Of a stretch of 64,000 nucleotides of DNA, positions 34,430 to 47,119 are shown one piece after another. The notes under the pieces are model-generated. The model saw only the letters and a program-made list of their open reading frames with translations. It did no database searches and was not told where the DNA came from. Where the stretch lies: assembly GCA_029532625.1 (NCBI GenBank), contig JARFXM010000003.1, positions 2,976,001-3,040,000 on the forward strand, written 5' to 3'. Each line of letters opens with the position of its first letter. Position 1 is the stretch's first letter. The DNA comes from Lomentospora prolificans (taxonomy: Eukaryota > Ascomycota > Sordariomycetes > Microascales > Microascaceae). The translations under genes and the position numbers were made by a program.

Positions 34430-36073
34430 CTTGTGCGGGAGTTGGTGGCTCCTTTGAGCCAAGCAGCCCGTCGGTAGAGTATTTCGCCGGGTCTAAGGGA
34501 TAGGATCGGTCGAGAAGGAAATACAGCCTTTGCATAGACCTCAGAATGTCCACAAACCAATTTCTAAGCTATACTGTGACGGAAGAGTAGGTTGCGCTCT
34601 CAACAAGCTAAGAGGTGATGCTTAGAGCGTGACGAGGCACAAGGCTGACATTATTTTGGATCAACTTTGCCAGAGAATTTTGGAGCTTAAACTCGGTATT
34701 CAGTGTCGCCATGGCCGACCACATTTGCATGTCCCCACACATTCACGCATTCACTGTCTTATCGCTTTACCACGGCGAGCAATGACAGCCGGCAGCAGCT
34801 GCCAGAGTGACATCAATTACATCACCGCCATGATTCTATGACCCATGACAATATATGAACAAGTCTCATGTCTGGCCATAGCGCATGCATCACATTACGG
34901 ACCATGTTTAAACTGTAAATCCATGTATGTCCATTGTGATGCTGGTTCATCAATCTTATTTCTTACTTTATTTTTCTTCATGCTTGACGTCGCGCGTTGG
35001 CGGAGGAGACAATAATACACATCAATTCAGATCCAAGTCACTACTTAACAACGGCTGGAACAAGGTTTAGAAGATTTCGTCATATTTCGACGTAGAGTCC
35101 ATTTCCATTTTCTTATCCGCTCTCTCTATGCCTCAAGGGTTCGTTGTATACGGCACCATCAGCCTTACCGACTCCTGCATTCTCAGTCTCCTCATCACAG
35201 CTAGAATCTCGGTTTTTCATCCGCCTTTTACGGCTCTTCCTTGCGCTTTTCCCTCCGTTTCGAAACAGAGTCCACTTTTGTTGCTTTTTAATCCTCCTCT
35301 TTCTGGCAAGCAGTTTCGCACCCTTTTCCCGCCTGGCAGTTCCAGTTTCGTTACAAGTACAACAAGTGGTGCCACTTTTCATGTCCATCTAATAACTGTA
35401 TAATAAAGAACAGAAAACACCAAAATGCAATCGATAAAAGGCAAAAGTGGCGACAAAGGGAATGGGCAAGACGAGTCAGAATCCTCCAAGTAAAGCGCAT
35501 ATATTGGCTCTCTTGTCAAAGTATCGACTTCGACTCATCTCGCCTGTGGATGCTGTGAAGCTGACTAGGGCGCACGTAAAACCGAGCGTTTCCAGAGGAT
35601 ACGGCTATGATAACAAGCCAGAGTGATCAGGGAGGCGTTGAAAAAAAGATGAAATAAAACAAAGTGGGCATAACCATGCCTTCCTCCTGTGCTGTGAAAC
35701 CTGCTCCGAGGCGGAAAGAAAAATAAATGAAGCAAAGGGTATTTTGCATGTAATGTTCCTCAATAAAACCGGAAATGATTCAAGTCAGGTGGATATCCTT
35801 TCGGATGTGAGAAGGGTTTCCCCTTTGGTCGTCGATGGTGACGGTGACATCCTCCTCCATCTAACGCCAGCATAAAAGTGCTCCGTGCCTGGTATGCCAT
35901 GCTATGCTCGCTCGATACATAGGAATGAAATTCGTTAAAAAGAAGAAAGAAGAAAACAAGGAAAAAAAGACTCAATGTAGGAAAGAACGAAGGAGAGAGG
36001 GAAAAGGGATGAGGGCGGGAATAGGGTAGGTCTGCTGAGTTTGAAACGAGCAAGTTCTCCGTCGTTCTTGGGA
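34430..36073. other. Intergenic, splicing factor promoter and Vac7-like 3' UTR
   Basis: About 1.6 kb between two minus-strand genes. A 91-codon Lys/Arg-rich ORF (35388-35113, -) with the start MDMKSGTTCCTCNETG is present but I cannot support it as a gene. AT content is high near 34900-35050 and 35640-35760. Confidence 0.55.
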
Positions 36074-38881
36074 TCAAGGCCGCGTCTCAATCCTCGTCGA
36101 ATTGGGCTTCAAGGACGGGTCATTCGCCGAGTTCGGTTTGACCGTTGTCCGACCGGAGATGGAGGCCGTCCTGGTCTTTTGGCTCAGAGGTAGGCTGTAC
36201 TTGACGATGCCTTTGATAACGAGGTCAAACTCATCCTGCAGGATGCGGTTCCAACGCTCGGAACCACCTGCTGTTTGGTTCCCGGGTAGGTGTAGCCTCA
36301 TCGCACCCGTGGAGGAAGACATGCCCTTATGGAAGAATGAACCCTCGAAGGTAAGTGGGCTATCGAACTCGGTTATCGTTCCGAGACGCATATTCGGCGC
36401 GGCATCATCGTCGGGCATATCGGGTGGAGGATCGTCTGAGATGTGGACCTCGTGGTCATTTCCGTGATCGCCGCGTTGCTCGTCTGGTGGCCCTTCTGGA
36501 TGTTTCCACCACTCGGAATCAGACCCAGCGTGAATCGACTTTGCAAAAATTTCCAAGTTGGCATTGTCAATAGTGACCACCACAATGTTTGGATTGTGGG
36601 CCTTGACTGTAAGGTCAAACATGAGCTCGGGTTCGCTGGCAATGACGTTGTGGATGCCAGTGAGCTCAATGTTCGTCAAGGGTTGCGACGTCGCGAACAT
36701 GAAGCTAATCGCACCAGTGATGACAAGAAGTACCATCATAGTAACAACGAGGCAGGCGGCGAGACGATTCAGGTACGACGGGGTGCCGTGATACGCCTGC
36801 GACTCGAGTTGGCGCTGAGAGGTTGGCCCTCGCCTACCCCTAGTAGACCTGTACGAGCGGCCAGACGAGAATATCAAGGGCGTCCGCTCATCGTCAGCGC
36901 CTGTTGTATCATCTAGATCATAACTGCTAGACATGTTTGTAGGCGCCCGCTTGCCGTGCGTACCACCACGGAGGTGGTTCCTCGGGCTTGGAGGTCCCGA
37001 TGAATGCCTAGAGGGCGTGCCAGCGAATTTGGTCCGCTGAGCGATGGGAAACGGCGATTCGTTGTCGAAGAGGGAAGGGTGTCCGCTGCGACCCCACCGG
37101 CCAATCTGGTGGTGATGGCGACCGGTTCCCCTACCGGAGCCGCCGTTGCTGCGACCGGTGCCCTTGGTCTCGTCCTCGCCCTGAGTAAAACTGTCGCCGG
37201 CGCTGCTGTTCAAGGTGTTGGCGAACTTCATGTTCTTCCTAACAGAGACGGGGGGGCCGGCGCTCTCCATGACGGTGTGGATAGACCTCATGGCGTTTGC
37301 GCGTTCGGCCTGGCTCATCATCGACGTTGCGCTTGGCGTCCGTGAGTGGAAACGCCTGGGTCCATCTGGCGGGTTAGAGTCGTAGACAAACGTTTCCTCC
37401 GAATCTGAATCGTCGGCTTCGTCGACGGCACTTGCGACTTTGGCCTCAAATATCTCGGCCTTGGAAGATGCTGTACGGGGACTAGTTAGCAACGAGCTCA
37501 TCGGGAGAAAGGATGAGAGGCCTGGTGAGGGAGCGGTCACTGGACTCGGTGGACTATAGTGCATTTTGGCGCCCCGGCGGAGCCTGTCATTGGCGTCTTG
37601 TCGAGGAGATGTAGGAGAGGGTGAATTTTCTGTCAGCGGGGACACTGGTCCCGGCGGTGACATGGGTCGCGACCACGACGGCCGGATATCTGCGAGGCAA
37701 GCAGTGGGGGTGGATAAAGAAAGCTTCTCACCAGCACCTGTGGGCACAGCGGCTTGTTTTCTGCTGCCCTTCTTCTTCTCCTTCTTCGGCTTGATAGTCT
37801 CGGAACTCGGTCGCGTTTTCAAAGTGCCATTACCGCCTGGGGGCCCTGTGGGAGCAAGGGCAACAGTCGGTACGGAAACCACGGTTTCGGTTTCTACTGT
37901 CATGTTCTGGGTTGAACCCTCGGTCTTGGCCTTACCCGCCTTGGTCGACATGGAGCTGGATTGCCTCGACATTAGGGGTGGTGCGGTGTTGCCGCCAGCG
38001 GTTCTTCGACCTTCAACTTTAATGCTGCCGCTTTCACTTCCGCTTTCTGCAGTATACAAAAGAGGCCTTACGCGCAGCGTTTTGGAATCGGCAGGAAATC
38101 CGCCCTCATTCCGGGTTGCGAGCTCGGATGCGAGCTTTTCTTTTACTTGCTCCATCGCAGCGTCTGTGATGTGGCCCGGAGAATTAGGAAGGCTCACTTC
38201 CTGTACGGTCTCAAGAGTGGAGCCGTGGGCAGGTGTCCTGAGACCCGACTGGAGTTGGATGTCCTCGGTCTCGCTCTCTGACATCTGGGCCTGATCTGAG
38301 GGCAAGAGGGTAGCGGTTAACCCTCGTGGTGGGATGGCTGAAGTCTCGTGTTCGGCGCGTCGGGATGCGATGGATGGTCTGTTTAGCTGTGGCGGGGGCG
38401 AGCGTAATCGTGGAGATATCGGCCATCTAGGACTGTTGTCCCGGGCCTGGTCCTGCGATGTGGCGGGCTTCTGGGGCGTCAGGCCTCGCACGCTTGGCTC
38501 CGGGGCCGACGGAAGGAGGGTAGGCGTGTTAGCGTTGGATAGGGTTCTAGAGTTGCCTTGGGCTTGCGGCAAGCCGGATCGAGCAAGGCGGGAAGGGCTG
38601 GTGTCGACGAGACTGTTTTTACGCGATCGATTACGCGGGAAGGAGGGCTGTTTGGAAACGGATTGGCGCAACGTGCGGATTGGAGAAGGGTCCCTAGACC
38701 CTTGGGGAGACGGTGCGACTGAGTTGTTCGATGATGATTGCTTGGACTGAGTCTTCTGGTCGGAGAGAGAGGTAGATGACGAGACAGAGACTGGCTGTGG
38801 GGAGCCAAGTTGTGATCGGGAGTTGTTAGGCGAGTGGCTAGCCTCTGTCGTGCCGCTCACTATATTTACTGATTTATCCAT
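36074..38881 (-). CDS. Vac7-like vacuolar membrane protein, regulator of PI(3,5)P2 synthesis
   Basis: A single-exon ORF of 935 aa from an ATG at 38881 (MDKSVNIVSGTTEASHSPNN). About 700 residues of Ser/Pro/Thr-rich disordered cytosolic region lead to one membrane helix near residues 703-726 (LAACLVVTMMVLLVITGAIS). A lumenal domain of about 190 residues follows, with LTGIHNVIASEPELMFDLTV, KAHNPNIVVVTIDNANLEIF and a later LTFEGSFFHKG, which has the character of LEA2-like domains. This layout matches yeast Vac7, an activator of the Fab1 kinase complex that makes PI(3,5)P2 on the vacuole. In related fungi it is often named phospholipid metabolism enzyme regulator. An Arg/Gly/Ser-rich stretch sits just before the helix. 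The final 40 residues are charged. Confidence 0.85.
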   Translation of the reverse strand: MDKSVNIVSGTTEASHSPNNSRSQLGSPQPVSVSSSTSLSDQKTQSKQSSSNNSVAPSPQGSRDPSPIRTLRQSVSKQPSFPRNRSRKNSLVDTSPSRLARSGLPQAQGNSRTLSNANTPTLLPSAPEPSVRGLTPQKPATSQDQARDNSPRWPISPRLRSPPPQLNRPSIASRRAEHETSAIPPRGLTATLLPSDQAQMSESETEDIQLQSGLRTPAHGSTLETVQEVSLPNSPGHITDAAMEQVKEKLASELATRNEGGFPADSKTLRVRPLLYTAESGSESGSIKVEGRRTAGGNTAPPLMSRQSSSMSTKAGKAKTEGSTQNMTVETETVVSVPTVALAPTGPPGGNGTLKTRPSSETIKPKKEKKKGSRKQAAVPTGAGEKLSLSTPTACLADIRPSWSRPMSPPGPVSPLTENSPSPTSPRQDANDRLRRGAKMHYSPPSPVTAPSPGLSSFLPMSSLLTSPRTASSKAEIFEAKVASAVDEADDSDSEETFVYDSNPPDGPRRFHSRTPSATSMMSQAERANAMRSIHTVMESAGPPVSVRKNMKFANTLNSSAGDSFTQGEDETKGTGRSNGGSGRGTGRHHHQIGRWGRSGHPSLFDNESPFPIAQRTKFAGTPSRHSSGPPSPRNHLRGGTHGKRAPTNMSSSYDLDDTTGADDERTPLIFSSGRSYRSTRGRRGPTSQRQLESQAYHGTPSYLNRLAACLVVTMMVLLVITGAISFMFATSQPLTNIELTGIHNVIASEPELMFDLTVKAHNPNIVVVTIDNANLEIFAKSIHAGSDSEWWKHPEGPPDEQRGDHGNDHEVHISDDPPPDMPDDDAAPNMRLGTITEFDSPLTFEGSFFHKGMSSSTGAMRLHLPGNQTAGGSERWNRILQDEFDLVIKGIVKYSLPLSQKTRTASISGRTTVKPNSANDPSLKPNSTRIETRP

Positions 38882-41800
38882 GATTACGGGAGAGTCGCAT
38901 GTGGTGGATCAGGAACGGGGGAAGTTTCTCGGGGTGTCGTGCCAATAGCCGGCCGGACACTGGGGACATGGATCAACGGACGGCAGTGGGGGAGCAGTAA
39001 ATCATGTTGTTCGGATGGAAACGGACGACACGAGGCGACTCGTTTGCAATGCGCGAATAATACTGTTGGCGGGTTAGGATTCGGATTGGGCTCAGCCCGG
39101 CAAAGTAGACGAAATAGTTTGGCAGTCGCGTGGTGAGAGCTCAGTGGTCCACGAAGGATGGTTGATTCGTGGGCTTCCCCTTCCAATGCAGGTCGGATTT
39201 TTGTGGCGACTGCTTTAGGAAACGGTTTGCGTTCAAAGATGCATATATAAATGTTCAGGCTTTACCAAAAGGAAAAGGATGAAAGAGAAATGATAGGCGT
39301 ATAAAACCAGACTAGATTGGGGGGAAAGAGGTATGGGATGTGGGAGAAGGGAAAGGGAATAATAGACGACGAAAGGGTTCTGGGTTTTGTCCGGTCAGCG
39401 GGTTGGGGTTGACGTGGGATTGGGTCTGAGGATGACGAGCGGAGGTGATGAGATAATTGCAGGCCGTGCGATCCAAGCTATACCTAGGCCATTCCAGGAG
39501 AGAAGACAGGATTGATTTTTTTTCTCCCTCCTTCGCCTTATGGGATTTGGCGGCTCCTTAGTTGGGGCACTAGCGCCGTGGAATGTACCAGACTGTGATG
39601 AAGACAGGGAGGGCAGACGAAGCCAGCAGTACAGGAAAAGGCGTCTGGAAGGAATGGATGGAAGAGATCAAGGTTCTCCCTAACAATTTTCTCCCCTTGC
39701 TGGGGTTCCAGGGCTGGCAAAGAGCCCGATTAGGGTTACGGTGCTGTGAGACAGCTACGGAAGCCACATGCAGTGAGTACGATGTAGGTCTTGAGACGGT
39801 AAACAACCTTGCACAAGATGTGGACGTTCATGGTTTTGGTGATTAGGAGAGGCCGGCATTCTGCAGGCTCACTTGTTGGGGTACTGGGTACCTCGGGTCC
39901 TGTCAGAAGAAAAAATAAACGGTTGTTTACTTGGATACAGTGTCCGTCAGCAGAGTATGAATGGATGGTTTGGTAGACGGCTTGGTGGCCGGAGACAGCA
40001 ATCAATCTCATAACGCTGGTGAAACGGTTGAGAAGGCCCCTACCGCACAGGTGGGCGTGGGCGGATGAGAAACGGCTCGGAAGCCGACAGAAAAAGGGTC
40101 ATGAAGAGGGGAGCAAGGAAGAGGCCGAGTGTGGACGAGTGCGGACGTCTGGTGTATAGGGCAATCAATGGGAGAAACGTGGCACAACTGTTTTGGTCAA
40201 TCGATCCCGGTCTCTGTCGCAGCAGGCTTCTGTTACATCAGACCGAGAATGGCGAACGGATGAGTTCTGAACCAAACCATTCTCAAGTTTGGGGGGGGGT
40301 GGGTGAGTGGACGGAGAGGAGACACACCCGTTGGACAGGCAAGACATCCATGATGCTTGCCGACGACAGGATGGACTCAGTCTCAGTGAACGAATCCGGC
40401 GCCTACTCTTCCCAAAAGCGAAAAACAGGTCCAAGGTCACAAATGCGGTTCACGCCTTGTTTCGGGTACATTAGAGGCTCGGGTTAACCCCGTACCGGTT
40501 CACATCCATGCACGGTCTGGTACCAGCTCCATGTACTTATGACGGGAGGACAGACAAAGGGCGCAGAGCGAAGGGAAAAGGTGCATCTAGTGTCACGCTG
40601 CGACCCATGCCGCTAAATTATGTATCTTGTACAAGACGCATAAGTAGTCTAGACTAGTGCGAGGGCTCTTGTCAGAGTCACCCAACCAGCTCAGAAATGT
40701 ACCTTTTCTCCACCCACCTTTTGACTCGTGGTCGCCTGTGCCTGACTTTTCCTCGGGGAGGATTTACGACTTTACTGGGTTGTACTGTGACAGCGTCTCC
40801 CGTCGCCCCTTCTACTAAAAGTGGGTTCTGTTTCAACAGCTTTCGAGAGGTCTGGCACTCCGTGCTAGGAGTAAATGCCCAGTAAGGTAGGCGAAGCCTT
40901 GATAGAACCTGCTTCGAAATGTTATGCAAAAGCAAGCAACAGGAAGGTCGATATCCTTACTTAGGTCCGATATTAATAAGAAATAGAGACGACGTGCAAG
41001 AGTATCCACCCGTTGTCCTCCTGTTGACGAGATTGATGTCCTGTCCGTATTTTCTCCCAGACGCTTTTCCCCGAGCAGTTCCACATATTCGCCTCTCTCG
41101 TATGTCTCCGCCTTGTGCCTCGGCCTTCTCACCCAGGACATGCGTAGGTTCGTGTATATGTCTCTGCCCACCGTCATCGACTTTTCCCGAACCTCGCCCT
41201 CGCTGGTGGAAACTCCCTGAGCGTAACATTGAACTGTGGACTGGATGTCAGTGCGAGTATAGTAGCCGCACGGTATTTCCGATGGGTTTGACAGCAGGCG
41301 GGGCGGTATGCTTTGCGTGAGTGCAAACTAATAACGGGAGATATGTATTCATGGCTGGCCAGCAAGGAAGAGTGGTGCTCTTGTTCCCCGACCCTCGCCG
41401 CAAATGGCAGACTCCATCTGTAGCCAGATTAGTCCCCGGATGGTGACTTTCAAGGAGAGGGAAGTGGGTGGTGCCGCACCCAAGCCGGTCTTCGTGCGCC
41501 AGTTTCAATATTATGACCACTTCTGGTCTCTCCAACAAATTTTTTTGGCCAGCCCTGTTTGGTGCCACGACTCCCCGTAGGAAAACCTTGCTTCGAGAAG
41601 GGGCAGACACACCAGAGCTATGTAACCAGCCCGGGCATTCGCTTCCGCCCCCGGGGCTTACAATTGGTCGGGACGGGCTAGTTTAACTAACCCTGGATGG
41701 GGATTAATGGAAACGACCCGACACCAATTGGCCGGGTCGGTCCTTCCTGGCCCCAACATTGTTGAACATGATCCGTCCGGCGTGCTCGCTTGTTCTTGTG

Positions 41801-44800
41801 CTTCGAGCACAATCGTACAAGTATTGGTAGCCTGTCTACACCATTATTATTATTTTGCCAGGCATCTTCACACGGAACGGCTTGAAGCTGCCACTTCGTA
41901 CTTGATACTGAAGAGCTCGGAACCCAGTGCTGGGGTTTATCTCCTGCCTTTTCTCTCTCAGCAGCAAGACGGGGAATTCAGGTAATATTCCCCAGAATCT
42001 GGCTCTTGGGAAAGGGGCAGACGGGGAGCGGTGAGGTGGGCCATGTCATGGTCTCGTGAGAGCCAGCGACCCTGCGCAAGGAACCCAACAGAACCCCCCG
42101 GTCATGGCCAGCCATCGGCAGCAAGCATGGGTTTTGATAGTTTACTTCGAGATTGTTCCTGCGCCTATACCTCATCTGAGGGATAGTCTCGCGGGATATT
42201 ATCCAATCTCTCCGTCGGCGTGGTATTCCCGCTGTATCAAGCCAACGGAAGGGACGGGATTAGGCTGCGTAATTTCTCTCGACCAGCGGTCAAGAATTCG
42301 ACTTGTCCCCAAGAGAGCGCTGGCCACCGTCACAAGACTGTCGCTCAACCCCAGGAGCCAGTTCATGCCAGCGCTAGCCAGGTGGTTCTTTGGACCAGGC
42401 TAGGCCATGACACTGATAATCACGCGAGGTGAGAGACGATATCAAGAACGCTCATTATCTGAAGCGCCCCACTCTAGGCTCCAGCTTTCAAGCCTCATGT
42501 TGTTCGGTGATCGTGGTCCAACGAACCCTGAGAGCAATCACATCGTTTGGTGTCGGCCGAGAGTTAGAGGAAATTATGATGGCCAGACTCCTAAGATTGA
42601 ATACAATGTTTTTAGGTGCCCCTTGCGTCGCCTATATCTCGATTCTGAATAGCCTCTCCCACCCCCCAACTAGCCCTTCAAAATCAACCCTCAATCAGAG
42701 AACGGTTCGTGAAAACGGGAGACTACTGTCAAAGCCAAGTCTTAGGCAGTCACCGAGGCAAGGCACATTTACGTTTGCCAGTTGCAACGTACGCGGCTGT
42801 GGGGGGTTTGTGATTCTTCAGCCCCTGGAGCAGAAAAAAGCAGCGACGACGCCACTGTCGTTATTGGCTGGTCTAGCCACTAAGGGGCATTGAGGCATTT
42901 AAACTTTGGTCACTACGCGGCAAGCGCTGATAGGGTTCAAAATAGCCCTCTGTCACCAGGGGCGTCGCCAGCATTCGGTAATTCTCGCCGCGTTCATCAA
43001 TGGAGAATATAGGCCGCGTCAGTTGATAGGATAATAGCTGCTTCTTTGGGTCGACAGATCCTGCCAGTGCGCCGATCGGACCATGGGGCTCATCAATGGT
43101 CTCATCGCCAGTTCACCAATAGAACCAGAAATGAAAGGTTCAGGGAATCTCATCACAAGAGTCGCGCTTTATCGTTCAATGCCCAATTCAGGCTGTCAGC
43201 AATGATGAGGTGGCGGGCGAGGTCACGTTGGTGAACCCCCCAAGACCTCTGGGGTCTAGAATTCTGTCGTAGTTTAGACTGAAGCCATACAGCGTACCAT
43301 GAGATATCTGGCTCCTGGTTATAGGTCGAATCCAGCCCCCGCGGGATGTTCTCTCGTCTCGGTCTCGGCCCGGGAGTTCACTGGTCACTGGCGGCTATGA
43401 CTCGCCATCGGCTTCCTCGTGTGTCGCGATCGAGGGAACAAAAAACGCCCGTCGATCGTTCACAGCCAGGGCAGATGCACCCGGATCTTCCACTGAATAC
43501 ACGTAGCCCAGGAAGCAAGACACGGTGGTCACCGAAATATTCCTCGTGACCGTTTCCTGGCTGTATCCAGTTGGACAGAATCCATGGCCGTTCCCTGTGC
43601 TTCCTACGCCCCAGACCCATCCCCGCGTTGCGTGCTAGGCGGATGCAGTTGCTCAACGAAACGCCCACGCAGTGCATATATACACTTGGCTGTGACTGAG
43701 ATAGCCCTCACATCCATGTCGCTCGTCAGGCGGGTATTGTCAGCACGTCTCACTTGCAAAGCCCAAAAAAAAAAAAAAAAAAATGGGTTCCCACGCAAGG
43801 CTTGCGCAGCATGAACGTAGACAGATGTTTAGACGAGCGGCTTAGAGAGGGGCTGAGAAAGGCTGAAGTCTGGGGAGTTGGGGGGTGCCTAAGAAGAAAA
43901 CTTGCCTGTCCCAAGCCAGCTGCCTGAAATGATTTTCGCCAGTAACCACCGCCGTCTATAGCCCGGCCCAATCTACGAGAGACGCCCGCTTCGCCAATTC
44001 CCAGAAGCCTCTGGAAGGCCATGCGATCGGTGGGGTTGATTTGGGTCCTGCCACACCCGTTGATGGTGTTGTGTGAGAGCATTATCCGTATAAAAGTAGC
44101 CGTATAGGTAAAGTTAGAGAGTACTTTTAGTCGATCGCCAGCCAAACGAGTCAAGCGCCACAAGACAAATCTACATGGGAAACATTCCCGGATAGATCCG
44201 CAGAGGCCGGCCCCACGGAAACGTGCAGAGCTGCCTGATACAATACCGTGCGAAGGTATGCAAGAAAAAGCCAGCTGGCCGATACAGAGACAGGCCCAGG
44301 GCAAACATGTAGAAATAGCATGTCTATCATGAACCACTTCCGTTATAATTTCTAATTTCGCCTTCACTCGTGGTTTATGCAACCTTCCCCACACCGGCCA
44401 CACGCCGGCTGGTGCAGGGAGATCAGGAGACATGCCGAGAATCCAGGGAAGGCAAGACAAGCTAACGAGTAAAAATTGTGATTGTCCGATTCCAGTATAT
44501 CTATCGACCAGAGAAAGAAGCGTTATCTGTTGGAATAGAGAAATGAAGCGAAGGAAACAACTTGAAAAACCAAATCGTACAAGTTCCCTTTTTCAATAGT
44601 GCACCCTGGTGGCCCTCCTCACCCTATTCCCGAGCCCTCAAACATTGATGAAATCAAGACACCCTTCACCCCTTATTACCTTGCGCAGATGCTCCGTTGT
44701 TACGTTGTCGCGTTGTTGCGTGCGAATTTTCCAAAAATTCATGACAGAATACCATCGTCATCATTTTCCACATCCCCCTTTTTGTCACCCACGGCCGCGG

Positions 44801-45144
44801 AAATTCCATATGCAGGTAAAACCGGACGTGGAACTGGTGCAGTAACACCTAGTGGAGAAAATCGCCCCGAGAGGTCCGCCACTTGCCGCAGGTATCCTGA
44901 CGGAATCGAGTGGTGGAGACATAGCATGAAAGCTAAAACAAGTAGACCGTTTGCCGTATTCAAATATATATCACATGAACTGAAGGATACGGTAGGGTAG
45001 AACGGAAATGAAGACGGAAGAAATCAAGAGACAAGGGAAGGGGGAAAGAAAAAGAAGAAGGAGAAGATCCGATAGGTATCGTCGACGTCATTTCCGAGAC
45101 AAAGGAAAAAAAGAGAGACGAGATCTCGATATCTCGAGGTTCCG
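38882..45144. other. 6.3 kb gap without a supported gene
   Basis: The largest gap in the window. The left 1-1.5 kb is GA-rich on the plus strand, so CT-rich on the minus strand, and probably holds the promoter and leader of the Vac7-like gene. From about 40 to 44.5 kb there are several ORFs of 110-240 codons; the longest is 44460-43750 (-), 236 codons. None has a domain, signal peptide or balanced composition I would trust. A 19-base A run at 43765-43783 and a G run near 40290 are the visible simple repeats. Confidence 0.55.
43765..43783 (+). repeat. A19 homopolymer
   Basis: The plus strand has 19 consecutive A bases, followed by tgggttcccacgc. I looked for a short direct repeat of the flank upstream, as a retroposed element would leave, and saw none. 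Confidence 0.95.
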
Positions 45145-47119
45145 CTACTCGGCGATGGCACCGGTTGCGGCACCCTCCTCCTTCTTGCCTGTCCAGCCAG
45201 AGGCCCAGCCCATCCAGCTTGCCCTCTTGTTCGCTGTGTCCGGCTTTACTGATTCCTGCTCTTGGAGTAGACGTAGTGGTCGAGGCTTATTACCTCCAAA
45301 GGTGGTGGCCTTATCCCCTTGTCCGGGGCGAGGGGGTGATTGCGAAGGGGGTGTAATAATATCACCAGAATCGCCGCTAATGCTTGACGTCTCGCTTCTC
45401 ATACCCGGGAAATTGCCCGAGGACGGCGGGTGCTGCCCGCTCGGGGACCGAGCACCTGCATTGGACAGCCCACCAGGAGAGAAGAATGTTTGTGACCGAC
45501 GTGGCTCGCTAAAGGTAGGCGATGCCGGCCCGTCCGGTCCCCGATATCTCTGGTTCAGCATGCTGCCTCCGGCTCCGGTGAACTGCTCGCTCATTGGCCT
45601 AGAACGTCGAACACTCGTGGATCGGGTCAGATTGCCAATGGGAATCTTGGGCGCCGTCTCAGGGTTGTTATGAATAGAATTTTGCGGCGCCGTAGCCGAC
45701 ATGGGCATGACCGACATAGGGCGAGGCTTTGGTTTCGTTCCAGCTCCCACCGTAAACTTGGCTCGTTGGAAGATTGATGCCCCAGCCCACTGTTGGTCCT
45801 TTTCTGGGGGAGGGGGCGGCAGGTCTTTTTGAGTATTGGCACCTTCCTTAGCTGTGGATTGGTCAAGAATGGCTTCGAACTCAGGGTGCCCAAGAACTTT
45901 GCCTAGGGTCTTGTCGATGTACAAGATGAGGGCCTTGTTCTCCTCCTTAAGAGACTTCAACTCCGCCTCGAGCCGTCGATAGTTGTCACTCTCGTTTTCG
46001 GCAGCGTTAGAGAGCTCATCAGCAAGCGTAGTGCCACTTGTACGTCCCTCAAGGGCGTTCAAAGCATCTTGATTGGCGGTAGCACCGCCCATGTAGGCGA
46101 GGCTATTCTTAAATTCCCCGTTGAGGGTCCTCTCCTGCAAGAGCAGCTGGTAGCTTTCGTTATCCTCCATCAGCCGAGCATTGGCCATACGGGCCTCCAT
46201 GAGAAGCCTCTCAACCTCTTGCAGTCGACCACCGCCTTGGTTCTCGGATTCGACGAGTTTGATCTGAGCTTCGGCAAGCTCGAGGCGGAGAGATTCGATA
46301 AGCTTATCTTTTTGCAGGAGAAGCTTGGAGTTGTTCCGGGAATCGCTTCGGTGGAGCGAAGAGGGAGGCGCGAAGCTTCCACCGTCGACGGAAGGCGAGC
46401 TATTTGCTATACAGCGAAGGCGGCGCGTTAGTATGCGACGCTTATGGGGTAATCAAGCGGATATGGGCGTATGGGGTGGCAGATGTCTTACCTTGCCTAG
46501 ATGGACGGGCATCATCGTCGTCTATATGGTTGTTCTTCTGCGCGGCAAGACTCTCCTTTAACCTCTGGATCACAGTTTGCATTTCCTCTTCCCTATTCGC
46601 CATTTCCTCCTTCTCCTTCATCATAGAGCTACGCTCGGCTTCGTAGATGGTCTCCATCTCCCGAATCTTTCTCGCAGATTCCCTTTTCTCATTGGTGAGC
46701 GACTCGATCTGCTCCTCCGCTTCATGCAGGCGCTCTTCAAGTTTAGCCTGCTCCTTCACAGTGTCATCATGGCGCGCCTGGAGGACCTCAATCTGTTTCC
46801 TATAATTCTCGGCGGTGCTCTCGGCCTTGGATAACCGCTCCTTCAAGTCTTCCATGGCAGCGGCGGCTTCCTCGCGAGCCTGCTGCTGGGACTCGGTTGT
46901 AGCGTTACCCAAGAGAGACTCCCGCCTGCCTGCTGCAGCACGTGCGGATACGGGAGCAGACATGCGGACAGAACGCGTTCGGTTGACAGAACTGGGGGTG
47001 TTCGAGGTCGGCGTCGAGGACCGGGGGGCTTGTCGCGTAGGCGTGCTATGAGGAGTCGAGTCGCCAGCCGAAGCTCGTCCGACGCCAGGGGTAGCCGGCT
47101 TCCTTGTGGGCGTTGCCAT
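45145..47119 (-). CDS. Coiled-coil protein with disordered Ser/Pro-rich ends, 629 aa
   Basis: Two exons, 47119-46492 and 46406-45145, with an 85 nt intron (GTAAGA donor, a perfect TACTAAC branch site, TGTATAG acceptor). The start MATPTRKPATPGVGRASAGD leads into a Ser/Thr/Pro-rich basic region of about 70 residues. A long coiled coil (about residues 75-205) follows with heptad-like leucine and glutamate spacing, for example KLEERLHEAEEQIESLTNEK. After the intron a second coil begins with LLLQKDKLIESLRLELAEAQ and runs to about residue 390, with a break. The C-terminal 230 residues are Pro/Ser/Gly-rich and end in KRASWMGWASGWTGKKEE. Some fungal annotations call similar proteins M-protein-repeat proteins; this reflects coiled-coil similarity only. 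Likely cytoskeletal or scaffold role, not assignable further. Confidence 0.85.

Noticed and set aside
35113..35388. 91-codon Lys/Arg-rich minus-strand ORF
   Set aside because: The basic content follows from an AG-rich stretch on that strand; no conserved motif despite four early cysteines and threonines. Kept only as a note in the intergenic entry.
37566..38294. 242-codon ORF antisense to the Vac7-like gene
   Set aside because: Shadow frame; the opposite strand carries the long conserved ORF with a membrane helix.
42429..42893. 154-codon plus-strand ORF
   Set aside because: Composition looks random and no family resemblance was seen.
43765..43783. A19 run as the tail of a retroposed element
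   Set aside because: No target-site duplication of the flank, no reverse-transcriptase remnant and no SINE-like promoter boxes upstream were visible.
43750..44460. 236-codon minus-strand ORF in the large gap
   Set aside because: It has no domain, its C-terminal end is the translated A19/T19 run (poly-Phe), and composition is Cys/Arg/Gly-heavy in the way of chance ORFs. A real gene would need transcript support.
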